Assembly (NCBI GenBank): GCA_015223225.1
Contig: JADFCQ010000002.1
Location: forward strand, 124,001 to 188,000
Direction of reading: 5' to 3'
DNA from: Acetobacteraceae bacterium H6797
GTDB lineage: Bacteria; Pseudomonadota; Alphaproteobacteria; Acetobacterales; Acetobacteraceae
DNA length: 64,000 nt
Program-made: the position numbers and the translations under genes
Notes under the pieces: model-generated
The model's database searches: none
The model's input: the letters and a program-made list of their open reading frames with translations, nothing else
What the model was told of the DNA's origin: nothing
In this document: in pieces, positions 9,747 through 17,680 of the stretch
How the letters are laid out: each line of letters opens with the position of its first letter
Numbering within the stretch: position 1 is the first letter of the stretch

Positions 9747-10060
9747 CAGTGCAACCCTCCACGCGGCGCCGCAGCGGCCTCATGCAGGCGTTCCCATTCC
9801 CTCCAGGCCGACTCTGCGTAGAGGGCCAGCAGGGCCCGCCGATACGTCACCGGGCCGAGGAGCCCGAGCGACCGGTCCAGATGCACCATCACGCCATTGA
9901 GCCACACCGCCATCCGCAACGGCGCCAGGGTATCCTCGCCATATTCGGCGAAGGCCATCCGCGCGAGCAGCGCGGCCTTGGCGCGAACAATGGCCGCGTC
10001 TTGGGCCGGGAGAGCAGCACCATGGCTGACATGGGGGTGCTGAGAAGCGCCGCCGCTCAT
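9746..10060 (-). CDS. Small hypothetical element protein
   Basis: 104 residues with no signal sequence. The middle (RAKAALLARMAFAEYGED, then MAVWLNGVMVHLDRSL) reads as amphipathic helices. It overlaps the upstream gene by 4 bp and the downstream gene by 1 bp, so it belongs to the same operon as the primase-like genes. No family recognised. Confidence 0.55.
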   Translation of the reverse strand: MSGGASQHPHVSHGAALPAQDAAIVRAKAALLARMAFAEYGEDTLAPLRMAVWLNGVMVHLDRSLGLLGPVTYRRALLALYAESAWREWERLHEAAAAPRGGLH

Positions 10061-10545
10061 GGCAACGCCCTCCGGGGCGATGCACCGGCAAGCAGCCGCA
10101 GCAGATCCTCCAAGAGCACATCGACGAAGTGTTCGTGATCGTCGGAAACTTCGCCGGGCTGGCGCGCATCGCGCCGTACGGCCTGAACGGTCAGGGCCTT
10201 GGCCACCAGCCCCTGCGGCGTGGAAGGCGGCAGCAGCAGAACTCTATCCGCCGCCGCATCCCCGGCGCCGCAGGCCCGTTCCCACGCGGCGACGAGCACG
10301 GGGTCATCGTCGCCGGCAGCGGTCGAAGCCGCATTGCATGCCAGACGACGAGCACGGGCATCGTGATAGGCCCGGCACGCCGCCAGCAGCGCGGCATCGG
10401 GCTCGGGAACAACGGACGCAGCCGCCACTGCGGCAGGCACATTGGCCAGGACAGCCAGGGCAGCACCGAAGGTCTTGCGGCGGGAGGTGGCGGGAGGGGT
10501 GCAAGCGAAATGGACACCCTCCATCCGCATCGTGTCTTGCGCCAC
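10057..10545 (-). CDS. Small element protein with internal Tat-like segment
   Basis: 162 residues. After about 20 residues there is SRRKTFGAALAVLANVPAAV, a twin-arginine-like segment, then EPDAALLAACRAYHDARA, a helix pattern common in uncharacterised proteins of alphaproteobacterial integrative elements. The C-terminal part (DDHEHFVDVLLEDLLRLL) is acidic and helical. It overlaps the next gene by 4 bp and starts 3 bp after the previous gene. Third protein in this operon with such a leader. Function unknown. Confidence 0.55.
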   Translation of the reverse strand: MAQDTMRMEGVHFACTPPATSRRKTFGAALAVLANVPAAVAAASVVPEPDAALLAACRAYHDARARRLACNAASTAAGDDDPVLVAAWERACGAGDAAADRVLLLPPSTPQGLVAKALTVQAVRRDARQPGEVSDDHEHFVDVLLEDLLRLLAGASPRRALP

Positions 10546-10548
10546 GGC

Positions 10549-10884
10549 TTAGCCCTCCCCGAAGACCGCACAGGGGCCGGCGAAGAGCAGGCCATTCGTG
10601 ACGATGGCCGCGAGCAGCAGCGCGTTCAGGTTCGGGTTCTCGTAACCCGGCCGACCATCGCGCTCGGCCACGAGCGCCAGAGTATGCGCCGCCAGCTGGA
10701 GCAGCCCGGCGCGGGACATGCCCGCGATCAGATCGACGGCTTCGGCCTCGGTCAGGCGCCACAAGGGCGCCTCGAGGGCGCGGCCGATCAGCAGCGGCGC
10801 ATCGTCGGGAAGTGCTGCATAAGGATGGACGAGCGAGAGGGGCAGCGCATCCGTCACGGATGCGCTAAGGACGTGTTTAGCCAT
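10549..10884 (-). CDS. Small hypothetical protein, first gene of the element operon
   Basis: 111 residues from ATG 10884 (MAKHVLSASVTDALP); the open frame extends further upstream into the regulator's promoter region and is not credible there. The protein is Leu/Ala-rich and helical, with a run of NPNLNALLLAAIVTNGLL near the end. It begins the tight operon that runs to 5820, divergent from the XRE regulator gene at 11044, which could control it. No family recognised. Confidence 0.55.
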   Translation of the reverse strand: MAKHVLSASVTDALPLSLVHPYAALPDDAPLLIGRALEAPLWRLTEAEAVDLIAGMSRAGLLQLAAHTLALVAERDGRPGYENPNLNALLLAAIVTNGLLFAGPCAVFGEG

Positions 10885-11043
10885 GACCGGCTGATCCTTG
10901 TTCAGCGGGTTGCGGTGAGGCCGGGGTAGCGACTGGACCTCGCTGCTCCGGCCGATTTCGTTTTCTTGTCCCGAATTCGGAACACTGTTAGGAATAAGCC
11001 CTCTCTGTTCAGGCGCGCAAGCCAAATCAGTACAGGATACCGA
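10885..11043. promoter_or_regulatory. Divergent promoter region with palindrome
   Basis: 159 bp separate the first gene of the element operon and the XRE regulator gene, which are divergent. A perfect 10-bp palindrome CCGAATTCGG lies at 10971-10980 and could be the operator of the regulator. Promoter hexamers are not clear. Confidence 0.4.
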
Positions 11044-11271
11044 ATGAGGCCCGTTCAGTGTAAAATGGCGCGTGCTGCTCTGGGGATCGGCGTCCGGGAC
11101 CTCGCAGAGGCTGCGCAGGTTTCGCCGGACACGGTAGTGAGATTTGAGAGAGGCGAGACGCTGCGCGAAAGGACGGTCGGGGATCTTCGCAGGGCTCTTG
11201 AAGCTGCGGGCGTGCTCTTCATCGACCAGAACGGTAACGGCCCCGGCGTGCGACTGCGCGAGCGGGAATGA
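11044..11271 (+). CDS. XRE-family helix-turn-helix regulator
   Basis: 75 residues from ATG 11044 (MRPVQCKMARAALGIGVRDL); the frame is open further upstream to 10966, but the typical start of this family, a short lead into a helix with MARAALG, supports the internal ATG. The sequence VRDLAEAAQVSPDTVVRFERG is a classic lambda-repressor-like helix-turn-helix, followed by TVGDLRRALEAAGVLFI as found in single-domain XRE proteins of mobile elements. It faces the element operon across a palindrome-bearing spacer, so it likely represses that operon and itself. Confidence 0.8.
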   Translation: MRPVQCKMARAALGIGVRDLAEAAQVSPDTVVRFERGETLRERTVGDLRRALEAAGVLFIDQNGNGPGVRLRERE

Positions 11272-11384
11272 CGATGCGCCACGCACCGTAGTTGCCTGTT
11301 CGGCAGTTGCCCGGTGGATTAGCGCACTGTCCCTGCTTGCTGTTTCAGGGATCTTCCGCGGGAGGGCTGAGGGAGCGCCGCGCA

Positions 11385-11648
11385 TTAGCGGCTCTCTTTC
11401 GGCGAATCAGCCGCCCGCCGTTCATAGGCAGCCAGCGCTTCGCGACGAAAGGTCTCGATCAGTTCAGCAACCTTGGCGGCCGATACACCGGACTTCGGAA
11501 AATTCCGCCGCATGCCCTGCGTCAGCAGTTCGATCGTGCGGCGATAATCCGCCTTTTCGAAATGCCCGAAGGTTGCGGCAAAGCGCTGGACCGAGCCCTC
11601 GATATTGGCGATGTGGGCAAGGCTGATATTGATCACGGCTGGCCCCAA
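11385..11648 (-). CDS. Small hypothetical element protein
   Basis: 87 residues, helical and charged (FGHFEKADYRRTIELLTQGM, then KVAELIETFRREALAAYERR). It overlaps the end of the upstream 211-residue gene by 16 bp, which suggests joint translation. No family recognised. Codon use and operon position support a real gene; function unknown. Confidence 0.5.
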   Translation of the reverse strand: MGPAVINISLAHIANIEGSVQRFAATFGHFEKADYRRTIELLTQGMRRNFPKSGVSAAKVAELIETFRREALAAYERRAADSPKESR

Positions 11649-12268
11649 CCACGCGGCACGATCTCAACGGCGAGAGAGGGCCAGGCAGGCATTAGCACCG
11701 TGACAATGGCATTTGCCGCCTGATCAGCATCCCGTGTGACGCGGCCGAGACCGCGCGCTTTCAAAAGCGGTGTCCGGTGGGAGGCAATCGCGCTCCGCAG
11801 GTCCCCCAGAGCAAAGGCTGCGAGCGCGTTCTCGCAGCCAGTGGGCCGATAAGTGCCTGAATTGAAGAGTAATGCGAGGTGGCGCAAAGCCGTGCCGGCC
11901 AAGTCATGAGCCGCTTGCACTCCCCAAAAGGCGGGAACGGCCAGCAGATCTCGCCCAGCGCCATCGGGCCACGCATCGGCACGGCTGCCGGGCGTTTGAA
12001 GGCAAGCATGGCGCGCTCGCCGGAGCATGTCGGTCAACTCGGTATCAGGCAGGACCTCGTCGCTGCCAAGCCGAACAGACGGCTCATAGAATTCCGGACG
12101 ACACAAAAAGGGATCGACTGGCCAGACGAATCCCAGTGCCGCAAGCCGCCGAAGAGGATCGTCCTCAGACACAGCGTTCAGGTCGAAGGCCAGGGAGTAC
12201 TGCTCCATAGACCGCATACCGAGCGGATCAGCCCCTGCGGAAGCCGAGGTGCGAAGGGAGGCTGACAT
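11633..12268 (-). CDS. Hypothetical element protein downstream of the AlpA-like gene
   Basis: 211 residues from ATG 12268. This ATG shares its first base with the stop codon of the AlpA-like reading frame (TGATG), so the two genes were built for coupled translation. The longer open frame reaching 12556 is the wrong frame of that upstream gene. The protein has no recognised domain; Trp- and Arg-rich stretches near the end (LKARGLGRVTRDADQAANAI) suggest a globular cytoplasmic protein. Confidence 0.5.
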   Translation of the reverse strand: MSASLRTSASAGADPLGMRSMEQYSLAFDLNAVSEDDPLRRLAALGFVWPVDPFLCRPEFYEPSVRLGSDEVLPDTELTDMLRRARHACLQTPGSRADAWPDGAGRDLLAVPAFWGVQAAHDLAGTALRHLALLFNSGTYRPTGCENALAAFALGDLRSAIASHRTPLLKARGLGRVTRDADQAANAIVTVLMPAWPSLAVEIVPRGWGQP

Positions 12269-12497
12269 CACCGCTTGCCCTCCACCGCCGCCAGCAATGC
12301 GGAACGACGCCAGCGGGGGCAGCGGCGCGTGACGTAGATCGCAGCCGGATAGCGACCTGCGCGCACGGCGCGCAAAAAAACGAAAGTGAGATGCCCAAGT
12401 CGGCCGAAGCCTCGGCTGGCGACAGGAAAGGATCGGGTGGGACGTACGTAGGCCGCTTGCGGGCGAGTTGGTCACTTTCCTGACTTGGCGATGCCAT
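12268..12497 (-). pseudogene. AlpA-type excisionase/regulator with frameshift at a T7 run
   Basis: Starting at ATG 12497, the frame reads MASPSQESDQLARK...DPFLSPAEASADLGIS, the start of an AlpA/MerR-like winged helix-turn-helix. At a run of seven T (minus strand; A7 at 12374-12380) the frame breaks. Reading on in the frame one base away gives RAVRAGRYPAAIYVTRRCPRW and ends LLAAVEGKR at a stop overlapping the next gene. With eight T the protein would be 76 residues and intact. AlpA proteins of P4-like elements act as integrase-gene activators or excision factors. It is either a mutation, a sequencing error, or slippage-dependent expression. Confidence 0.75.
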
Positions 12498-12629
12498 TGG
12501 AACCCTCTGACATGGGGCGGCACACCGCGCGCCGCCGAGGGCTCTCGATTCATCACATGGCACTGCCAGGTGCCAGAAAGTTCCCTGCTAGGTTTCGCCG
12601 AAGAAAACTAGCACTCCGCCGGTTTCAGC

Positions 12630-13373
12630 CTATTTCCTCGTTTTTCTCTTTGCCGCTCCCTGGTCAGGTATCAGCATCAGCCGACGGTATTGACGGTAGA
12701 GACCTTCTGGATTGGGAGGTGAAAACACTCTGTCCCCGTTCCGGATGCACCAGTCGTTTAACTCGCGAATCTCCTCAGCACTCAGACGCTTCTTTTGGTC
12801 GGAGACCCATCCCCGGATGCTGTCCGAACCCAAGCCAACACCATCAGCGACCTCGCCCCGTGCCACTTTCGTGAGAACGCCTTTACTCTCCCGCCAACTG
12901 ATGAAGCCGAGCAGGAAATCTTCGATTTCCCTGGCTTCCTTGGGATTCAAACCTTTTTCCTTTTCACGCCGTGGTTCCGGCATCAGCAGATCAGGCACTT
13001 TGCCGGACCCATCGTCGAGTGCGTCCAGGCAGCCAATCAGCCGCGACAGAAGAGGAGCTGGCAACAGCGACGGCGTGGTTGAAAAGCGGTGGACGAGTTC
13101 GATACGAAAGGCCTTAGGATCTGAATATACCTGTGGCCATTGCATCGCCCCAGCCGACGGTTCGGAAGCGGGCCACATCCATCCGAGGCTTCTCTCAAGC
13201 ACTCTCCGCCCTATCCGGTTCCCAGCATTCTCGGCGACCTTGTGAACGGTGCCTTTGTGCCGCTCCAAATCGAAGCACGCATCCAGAAGGCGATGCGCTT
13301 CCTCACGGGTCAGCGCCTCGCTAGGTTTTTCGAGTAGCGGCTTAACGGCTGCATTGAGCGCTGTGCCGAGCAA
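12630..13373 (-). CDS. Hypothetical element protein
   Basis: Up to 247 residues. The only start near the beginning of the frame is TTG 13373, and a stop lies just upstream, so the N-terminus may be truncated or the start unusual. The protein is charged and helical (LTREEAHRLLDACFDLERHKG; GWVSDQKKRLSAEEIRELNDW) with no motif I recognise. The end (GAAKRKTRK) is strongly basic, fitting nucleic-acid binding. It sits between the AlpA-like gene and the metabolic cargo. Confidence 0.5.
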   Translation of the reverse strand: MLGTALNAAVKPLLEKPSEALTREEAHRLLDACFDLERHKGTVHKVAENAGNRIGRRVLERSLGWMWPASEPSAGAMQWPQVYSDPKAFRIELVHRFSTTPSLLPAPLLSRLIGCLDALDDGSGKVPDLLMPEPRREKEKGLNPKEAREIEDFLLGFISWRESKGVLTKVARGEVADGVGLGSDSIRGWVSDQKKRLSAEEIRELNDWCIRNGDRVFSPPNPEGLYRQYRRLMLIPDQGAAKRKTRK

Positions 13374-13516
13374 AAATCTTAACCGCCGATGTCAGACAAC
13401 GGATACGCCGACAAAAAAGGGGCTGACCGCCTCGCGCAATTCATCGAAGCGATGCGGTCGACTAAACCTCCACAGTGCGGGTAACGGAGAGCTGTGCGTC
13501 GTGCCTCGGCGTGGGC

Positions 13517-14632
13517 TCAGGCCGCCACGGCCTGGCCCTTGCGCGCCGCGACCAACGCGCGCACGCGCGGCAGCAGCTCGCGCCCATATTGAATGGCGTC
13601 GATAAGCGGATCGAAGCCGCGGATCAGAAAAGTGCTGATGCCGAGCTCATAGTAGTCCAGCAAAGCCTCAGCGACCTGGTCCGGCGTGCCGACGAGGCCG
13701 GTCGAGTTGCCTGAGGCACCGGTGAGAGCGGCGATTTCCGTCCAGAGATACTTGTCCACCCGCCGGCCCTGCGCGGCGACAGCGAGCAAGCGGCGCGAGC
13801 CTTCGTTTGGCGGCGCCGTCACGCTCGCCCCGCTGCGTGCATTATGCGGCGAGCGCCCGTTACCGCCAGCCGCGCGCAAGGCTTTGGCGCGGGCGAGAAT
13901 GTCATCGGCCTTCGCCCAGGCCTTCTCTTCCGTATCGGCGAGCACAGGGCGCAGCGAAAGGCTGAACCGTGGCTGACGCCCGTGCGGCGCGGCTGCGGCA
14001 CGGATGCGTGCAATGAGTTCGCGCACCTGCTCGTAGCTCTCGCCCCAGAGCGCATAGACGTCGGCATGCTTCCCCGCAACGGGGATCGCAGCAGCCGAGG
14101 CGCCCCCGAAGAAGACAGGAACGCCTTCGGGCCGATAGGGCTTCACGTCACCATAGCCGCCAAGGACCTTGTAGAACTTCCCTTCGTAGTCAAAGGGTTT
14201 CTCCGAGGTCCATTCTCGGCGGAGGATGTCCAGATACTCGCTCGTCCGCGCATAGCGCTCGTCCTTCGTGAGGTGGTCGCCATCCTGAGCGAGTTCGATG
14301 TCGTTGCCACCGGTGATGATGTGCACCGCGAGACGACCCTTGGAGAACTGGTCGAGCGTCGCGAGTTGGCGAGCGGCCAGGGTAGGCGCAGTGAACCCAG
14401 GGCGATGAGCGATCATCAGCCCGAGCCGCTCCGTAATATGGGCGATATGCTGTCCGATCAGGATGCTTTCCGCCGAATTGGAATGGAAGGCGACGAGGGC
14501 GCGATCAAAGCCGACATATTCATGCGCTTTCGCAACCGCCTCGATATGCGCGACGTCCACGGCGGGGCCGGTGCGCTTCACCGTCTCGGAAGAGTTGAAA
14601 TGGCCGACGTAGCCGATGAACTCGACGCTCAT
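13517..14632 (-). CDS. SsuD-like LLM flavin-dependent monooxygenase
   Basis: 371 residues from ATG 14632. The chain matches bacterial-luciferase-like (LLM) monooxygenases of the alkanesulfonate class: HSNSAESILIGQHIA near residue 55, QLATLDQFSKGRLAVHIITG around 100-120 and FFGGASAAAIPVAGKHADV around 190. Such enzymes use reduced FMN and oxygen to cleave the carbon-sulfur bond of sulfonates, releasing sulfite. SsuD is about 380 residues, so length fits. It is divergent from a class II aldolase gene and shares the cargo with a sulfonate-type importer. No flavin reductase gene is seen nearby. Exact substrate unknown. Confidence 0.85.
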   Translation of the reverse strand: MSVEFIGYVGHFNSSETVKRTGPAVDVAHIEAVAKAHEYVGFDRALVAFHSNSAESILIGQHIAHITERLGLMIAHRPGFTAPTLAARQLATLDQFSKGRLAVHIITGGNDIELAQDGDHLTKDERYARTSEYLDILRREWTSEKPFDYEGKFYKVLGGYGDVKPYRPEGVPVFFGGASAAAIPVAGKHADVYALWGESYEQVRELIARIRAAAAPHGRQPRFSLSLRPVLADTEEKAWAKADDILARAKALRAAGGNGRSPHNARSGASVTAPPNEGSRRLLAVAAQGRRVDKYLWTEIAALTGASGNSTGLVGTPDQVAEALLDYYELGISTFLIRGFDPLIDAIQYGRELLPRVRALVAARKGQAVAA

Positions 14633-14775
14633 GCGTTTTCTCCGCGCTTGTCTTCTGGGCTCGATCCGCCCTCCTAGGGTATCACAGGACATTTTTATCG
14701 TTTTTGATAGTGGAAAATCATTTCACACAAAAAAAATGAGTCTAAATTGGGTGGACCTGCCAACACGGAGCGCCC
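14633..14775. promoter_or_regulatory. AT-rich divergent promoter of monooxygenase and aldolase genes
   Basis: The 143-bp spacer has a markedly AT-rich core (about 14690-14755) in a GC-rich region, as expected for two divergent promoters. A TAAATTGG word here is also found upstream of the Dpp-type importer (20584-20600 area), possibly a shared regulatory element; this may be chance. Confidence 0.45.
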
Positions 14776-15570
14776 ATGAACCAGATCGCCCCCATCATCC
14801 CAGGCCAGAGCTTTAAGAGCCTGCTTCGGGAAGGCCCCGCCGAGCGCGACGCCGCCGCCGAGCGTCTGCATCGTAAACAGCGCCTTGCTGCGACATTCCG
14901 GCTCTTCGCCCGCCAAGGCTTCGACCAGGGCCTCGCCGGCCATGTGACGGCGCGCGATCCCGAGTTTCACGACACTTTCTGGGTAAATCCTCTTGGCCGG
15001 CATTTCGGCCGCATCCGCGTCTCCGATCTCATCCGCGTGAACGACGTCGGCGAGGTCATCGAGGGCGACCAGCCGGTCAACCGCGCGGCCTTCGCCATCC
15101 ATTCCGCAATCCATAAAGCGAGGCCTGATGTCGTCGCGGCCGCGCATACGCATTCGACCTACGGCAAAGCCTGGGCCTCGCTTGGACGCCTACTCGATCC
15201 GCTAACTCAGGACTCCTGCCGCTTCTATCAACGACATGCGCTGTTCGACGACTTCACCGGCGTGGTGCTCGACACCAGCGAGGGCGAGCGCATCGCCGAG
15301 GCGCTAGGTCCGCACAAGGCCGTAATCCTCAAGAACCATGGCTTCCTCACCGCTGGCACCTCGGTGGAAGAAGCCGCTTGGCTCTATCTCTCGATGGATA
15401 ACGCCGCGCATGCCCAGCTCCTGGCTGAGGCCGCCGGAAAGCCGCAGCCTATCCCGCACGATGTCGCAGCACATACTGCCGGGCAGGTTGGCCGGCCCAA
15501 TGGCGGGGTACTGAGCTTTCAGCCGCTGTGGGAACTGATCGTCGAGCAGGAACCCGACCTACTCGACTGA
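14776..15570 (+). CDS. Class II aldolase/adducin family protein
   Basis: 264 residues. Zinc ligands of class II aldolases are visible: AAHTHS around residue 122 and LKNHG near 198. Family members include fuculose- and ribulose-phosphate aldolases and related dehydratases. Within this cargo the enzyme may handle a carbon skeleton left after sulfur removal, but its substrate cannot be read from the sequence. It starts at ATG 14776 across an AT-rich spacer from the monooxygenase gene and is followed by a GC-rich hairpin. Confidence 0.85.
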   Translation: MNQIAPIIPGQSFKSLLREGPAERDAAAERLHRKQRLAATFRLFARQGFDQGLAGHVTARDPEFHDTFWVNPLGRHFGRIRVSDLIRVNDVGEVIEGDQPVNRAAFAIHSAIHKARPDVVAAAHTHSTYGKAWASLGRLLDPLTQDSCRFYQRHALFDDFTGVVLDTSEGERIAEALGPHKAVILKNHGFLTAGTSVEEAAWLYLSMDNAAHAQLLAEAAGKPQPIPHDVAAHTAGQVGRPNGGVLSFQPLWELIVEQEPDLLD

Positions 15571-15577
15571 GCCTAAC

Positions 15578-15604
15578 GCCGGCCCGCCGTGACGACGGGC
15601 CGGC
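15578..15604 (+). terminator. Perfect GC-rich hairpin after the aldolase gene
   Basis: Arms GCCGGCCCG (15578-15586) and CGGGCCGGC (15596-15604), loop of 9, just 8 bp after the aldolase stop. No T-run follows, so it may be a weak terminator or a pausing or mRNA-stabilising element. Confidence 0.5.
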
Positions 15605-15696
15605 CAGGTCGTCACCCGCTGGCCTGACCTTGCCGCCCGTTTCGCCAGTGCGCGGGAGGTCGAGCAACGGGAGATAAAGCGCAGGAAACACCAGAC

Positions 15697-15840
15697 ATGA
15701 GCAAGAAGAAGCTAAAATTAGGCGCCATCCTCAGCGGTGTCGGGATCGGGCAGAATGAGTGGCGGCATCCGGAACTGCCTGGCGATGCCGCCCGCCTCGC
15801 GCGGCATTCCGTCGCCGCCGATCGAGGAGACCAGAAATGA
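15697..15840 (+). pseudogene. N-terminal fragment of a second LLM monooxygenase (NtaA/SnaA type)
   Basis: A 47-residue frame starts MSKKKLKLGAILSGVG and continues GQNEWRHPELPGDA, which is the conserved N-terminus of the NtaA/SnaA/DszA group of LLM monooxygenases (normally about 440 residues). After PGDA the similarity ends and the frame stops at 15840. The stop overlaps the start of the ssuA-like gene (ATGA), so the fragment may now act as a translated leader that couples ribosomes into the importer operon. It shows that the cluster once carried another monooxygenase. Confidence 0.7.
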
Positions 15841-16805
15841 CCTCTCTCACCCGCCGCACCTTCACAGTCGCCGGCCTCTCGACGCTTCTATGCACCGGCC
15901 AGGCCGGAGCGGCCGACCTCGCCCAGGTCACGCTGCGCATCGGCGATCAGACCGGCGCCTCCCGCAGCAAGCTGCAGGCCGCCGGTCTGCTCAAGGACGT
16001 GCCCTACAAGATCGACTGGTCCGTCCATGCAGCGGCGGTCAATCTGCACGAGGCGCTGAAGGCCGATGCGATCGACATCGGCTCGGCCAATGATTCCCCT
16101 ACCGTGAGTGCCATCGCCGGCGGCTCGCGCATCGCCGCCGTCGCAGGCTGGTACAACGGCGCGGGCGCCGTGCTGCTGTCGCCCAAGGGCAGCGCCGTTC
16201 GCCAGATTGCCGATCTGCGCGGCAGGACCATCTCGCCGACCACGCGCGGCAGCGTCGCGCATTATCTCGTCGTCGCGGCGCTGCGCCAGGCGGGGATCGG
16301 ACTCGACGAGGTGAAGCTGGCCTTCCTCACACCTGCCGACGCCTCGGCCGCCTTCTCCGCCGGCAGCATCGATGCCTGGGGCACCTGGGGCGTCTACAAG
16401 GCACGCGCGCTCGGCACGCTCGGCGCGCAGGTCGTCACCGACGGGGCTGGGCTCAACTCCGGCCTCGGTGTGCTGAGCGCGACGCAGAAAGTGCTGACGG
16501 ACCCGCTCAAGGTGGCCGCCATCGCGGATTTCGCCGATCGGTTGGATCGCGGCTATGCCTGGAGCCGCGCGAACCGCGAGGCGCATATCCGCTGGTACGC
16601 CGCCTTCACGCGGCAGGACGAGGCGACGGCAGCATTGCTCTACGAGGATGACGCGGCCTATCGCCGCGTGCCGATCGACGACCGCTTCGTCGCGCGCTTG
16701 CGCGAAACCTACGACACTTGGCGTGCGGTGGGCATCCTGAGCGGGGAGATCGACTGGGCACGCTACGTCTATCGCGATCTGCCGATCGCGCAGGTGCCGG
16801 CATGA
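15837..16805 (+). CDS. Sulfonate-type ABC transporter substrate-binding protein (SsuA-like)
   Basis: 322 residues from ATG 15837; the upstream part of the frame is the overlap with the monooxygenase fragment. The N-terminus has a twin-arginine-like leader (TRRTFTVAGL, cleavage near residue 25), so the protein is exported to the periplasm. The body follows the SsuA/TauA fold: DIGSANDSPTVSAIAGGSRI near 80 and GRTISPTTRGSVAHYLV near 130. It delivers sulfonate-like substrates to the permease. Start overlaps the fragment's stop and its own stop overlaps the permease start (ATGA). Confidence 0.85.
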   Translation: MTSLTRRTFTVAGLSTLLCTGQAGAADLAQVTLRIGDQTGASRSKLQAAGLLKDVPYKIDWSVHAAAVNLHEALKADAIDIGSANDSPTVSAIAGGSRIAAVAGWYNGAGAVLLSPKGSAVRQIADLRGRTISPTTRGSVAHYLVVAALRQAGIGLDEVKLAFLTPADASAAFSAGSIDAWGTWGVYKARALGTLGAQVVTDGAGLNSGLGVLSATQKVLTDPLKVAAIADFADRLDRGYAWSRANREAHIRWYAAFTRQDEATAALLYEDDAAYRRVPIDDRFVARLRETYDTWRAVGILSGEIDWARYVYRDLPIAQVPA

Positions 16806-17680
16806 GCGGGGCGGTTCGCCTCGAAGGCGCGGGGCTCGCGCAGTCGCCGGCCGCACGCGCACCCGCCGGTCCGCGCGCGACGCGCCAGCGCATCCTGCCC
16901 GCCTCGGCCGCGCGCCGCGGCGTGCCGCGCGGGCTGCGGCGCCTGGCGGGCCCGGTGCTGCTCGTCGGCGTCTGGCATCTCCTTTCGGTCACGGGCCTGC
17001 TACCGGCCGAGGTGCTGGCCGGGCCCACGACGGTGCTGAGCGCGGGGGCAAACCTCTGGCAGACGGGCGAATTGCCCGCGGCCATGATCGCCTCCCTGCG
17101 CCGGGCGATGAGCGGGCTCGCCATCGGCGGCAGCATCGGCATCGCGCTCGCGGTGCTCGCGGGTCTGTTCCGTCTGGGGGAGGACCTGATCGACTCCAGC
17201 ATGCAGATGCTGCGCACCATCCCCAACGTCGCGCTCATCCCGCTGCTCATCATCTGGTTCGGCATCGGCGAGGAACCGAAAGTCGCACTCATCGCACTGG
17301 CCACGGCCTTCCCGCTCTACCTCAACGTCTATGCCGGGATCCGCAACGTGGATCAGAGCCTGATCGAGGCGGGGCGCACGCTCGGTCTCTCGCGCGCGGC
17401 GATGGTCTTCCACGTTGTGCTGCCCGGCGCGCTGCCGAGCGCGCTCGTGGGCCTGCGCTATTCGCTCGGCGTCTCCTGGCTCGCGCTCGTCTTCGGCGAG
17501 CAGGTGAATGCGACGGAAGGGATCGGTTATCTCATGAGCAATGCGCGAGAATTCTTCCAGACGGACGTGATCGTCGTCTGCCTCGTCGTCTATGCGCTGC
17601 TCGGCCTCGCGGTCGATGCGGTGGTGCGGTTGTTGGAGAAGGTGCTGCTCGCCTGGCGGCCAGCCTTCACTGGCGCATGA
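16802..17680 (+). CDS. Sulfonate-type ABC transporter permease (SsuC-like)
   Basis: 292 residues from ATG 16802. After a basic N-terminal tail of about 45 residues, membrane segments alternate through the chain. The cytoplasmic loop EAGRTLGLSRAAMVFHVVLP is the EAA motif that docks on the ATPase. The IPNVALIPLLIIWFGIGEE stretch is typical of SsuC/TauC/NrtB permeases. The stop overlaps the ATPase start by ATGA. It forms the inner-membrane channel of the importer. Confidence 0.9.
   Translation: MSGAVRLEGAGLAQSPAARAPAGPRATRQRILPASAARRGVPRGLRRLAGPVLLVGVWHLLSVTGLLPAEVLAGPTTVLSAGANLWQTGELPAAMIASLRRAMSGLAIGGSIGIALAVLAGLFRLGEDLIDSSMQMLRTIPNVALIPLLIIWFGIGEEPKVALIALATAFPLYLNVYAGIRNVDQSLIEAGRTLGLSRAAMVFHVVLPGALPSALVGLRYSLGVSWLALVFGEQVNATEGIGYLMSNAREFFQTDVIVVCLVVYALLGLAVDAVVRLLEKVLLAWRPAFTGA

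Noticed and set aside
13389..13484. Plus-strand frame of 31 codons (MSDNGYADKKGADRLAQFIEA)
   Set aside because: Reads plausibly but is very short, lacks a ribosome site and has no partner; may be a degraded fragment.
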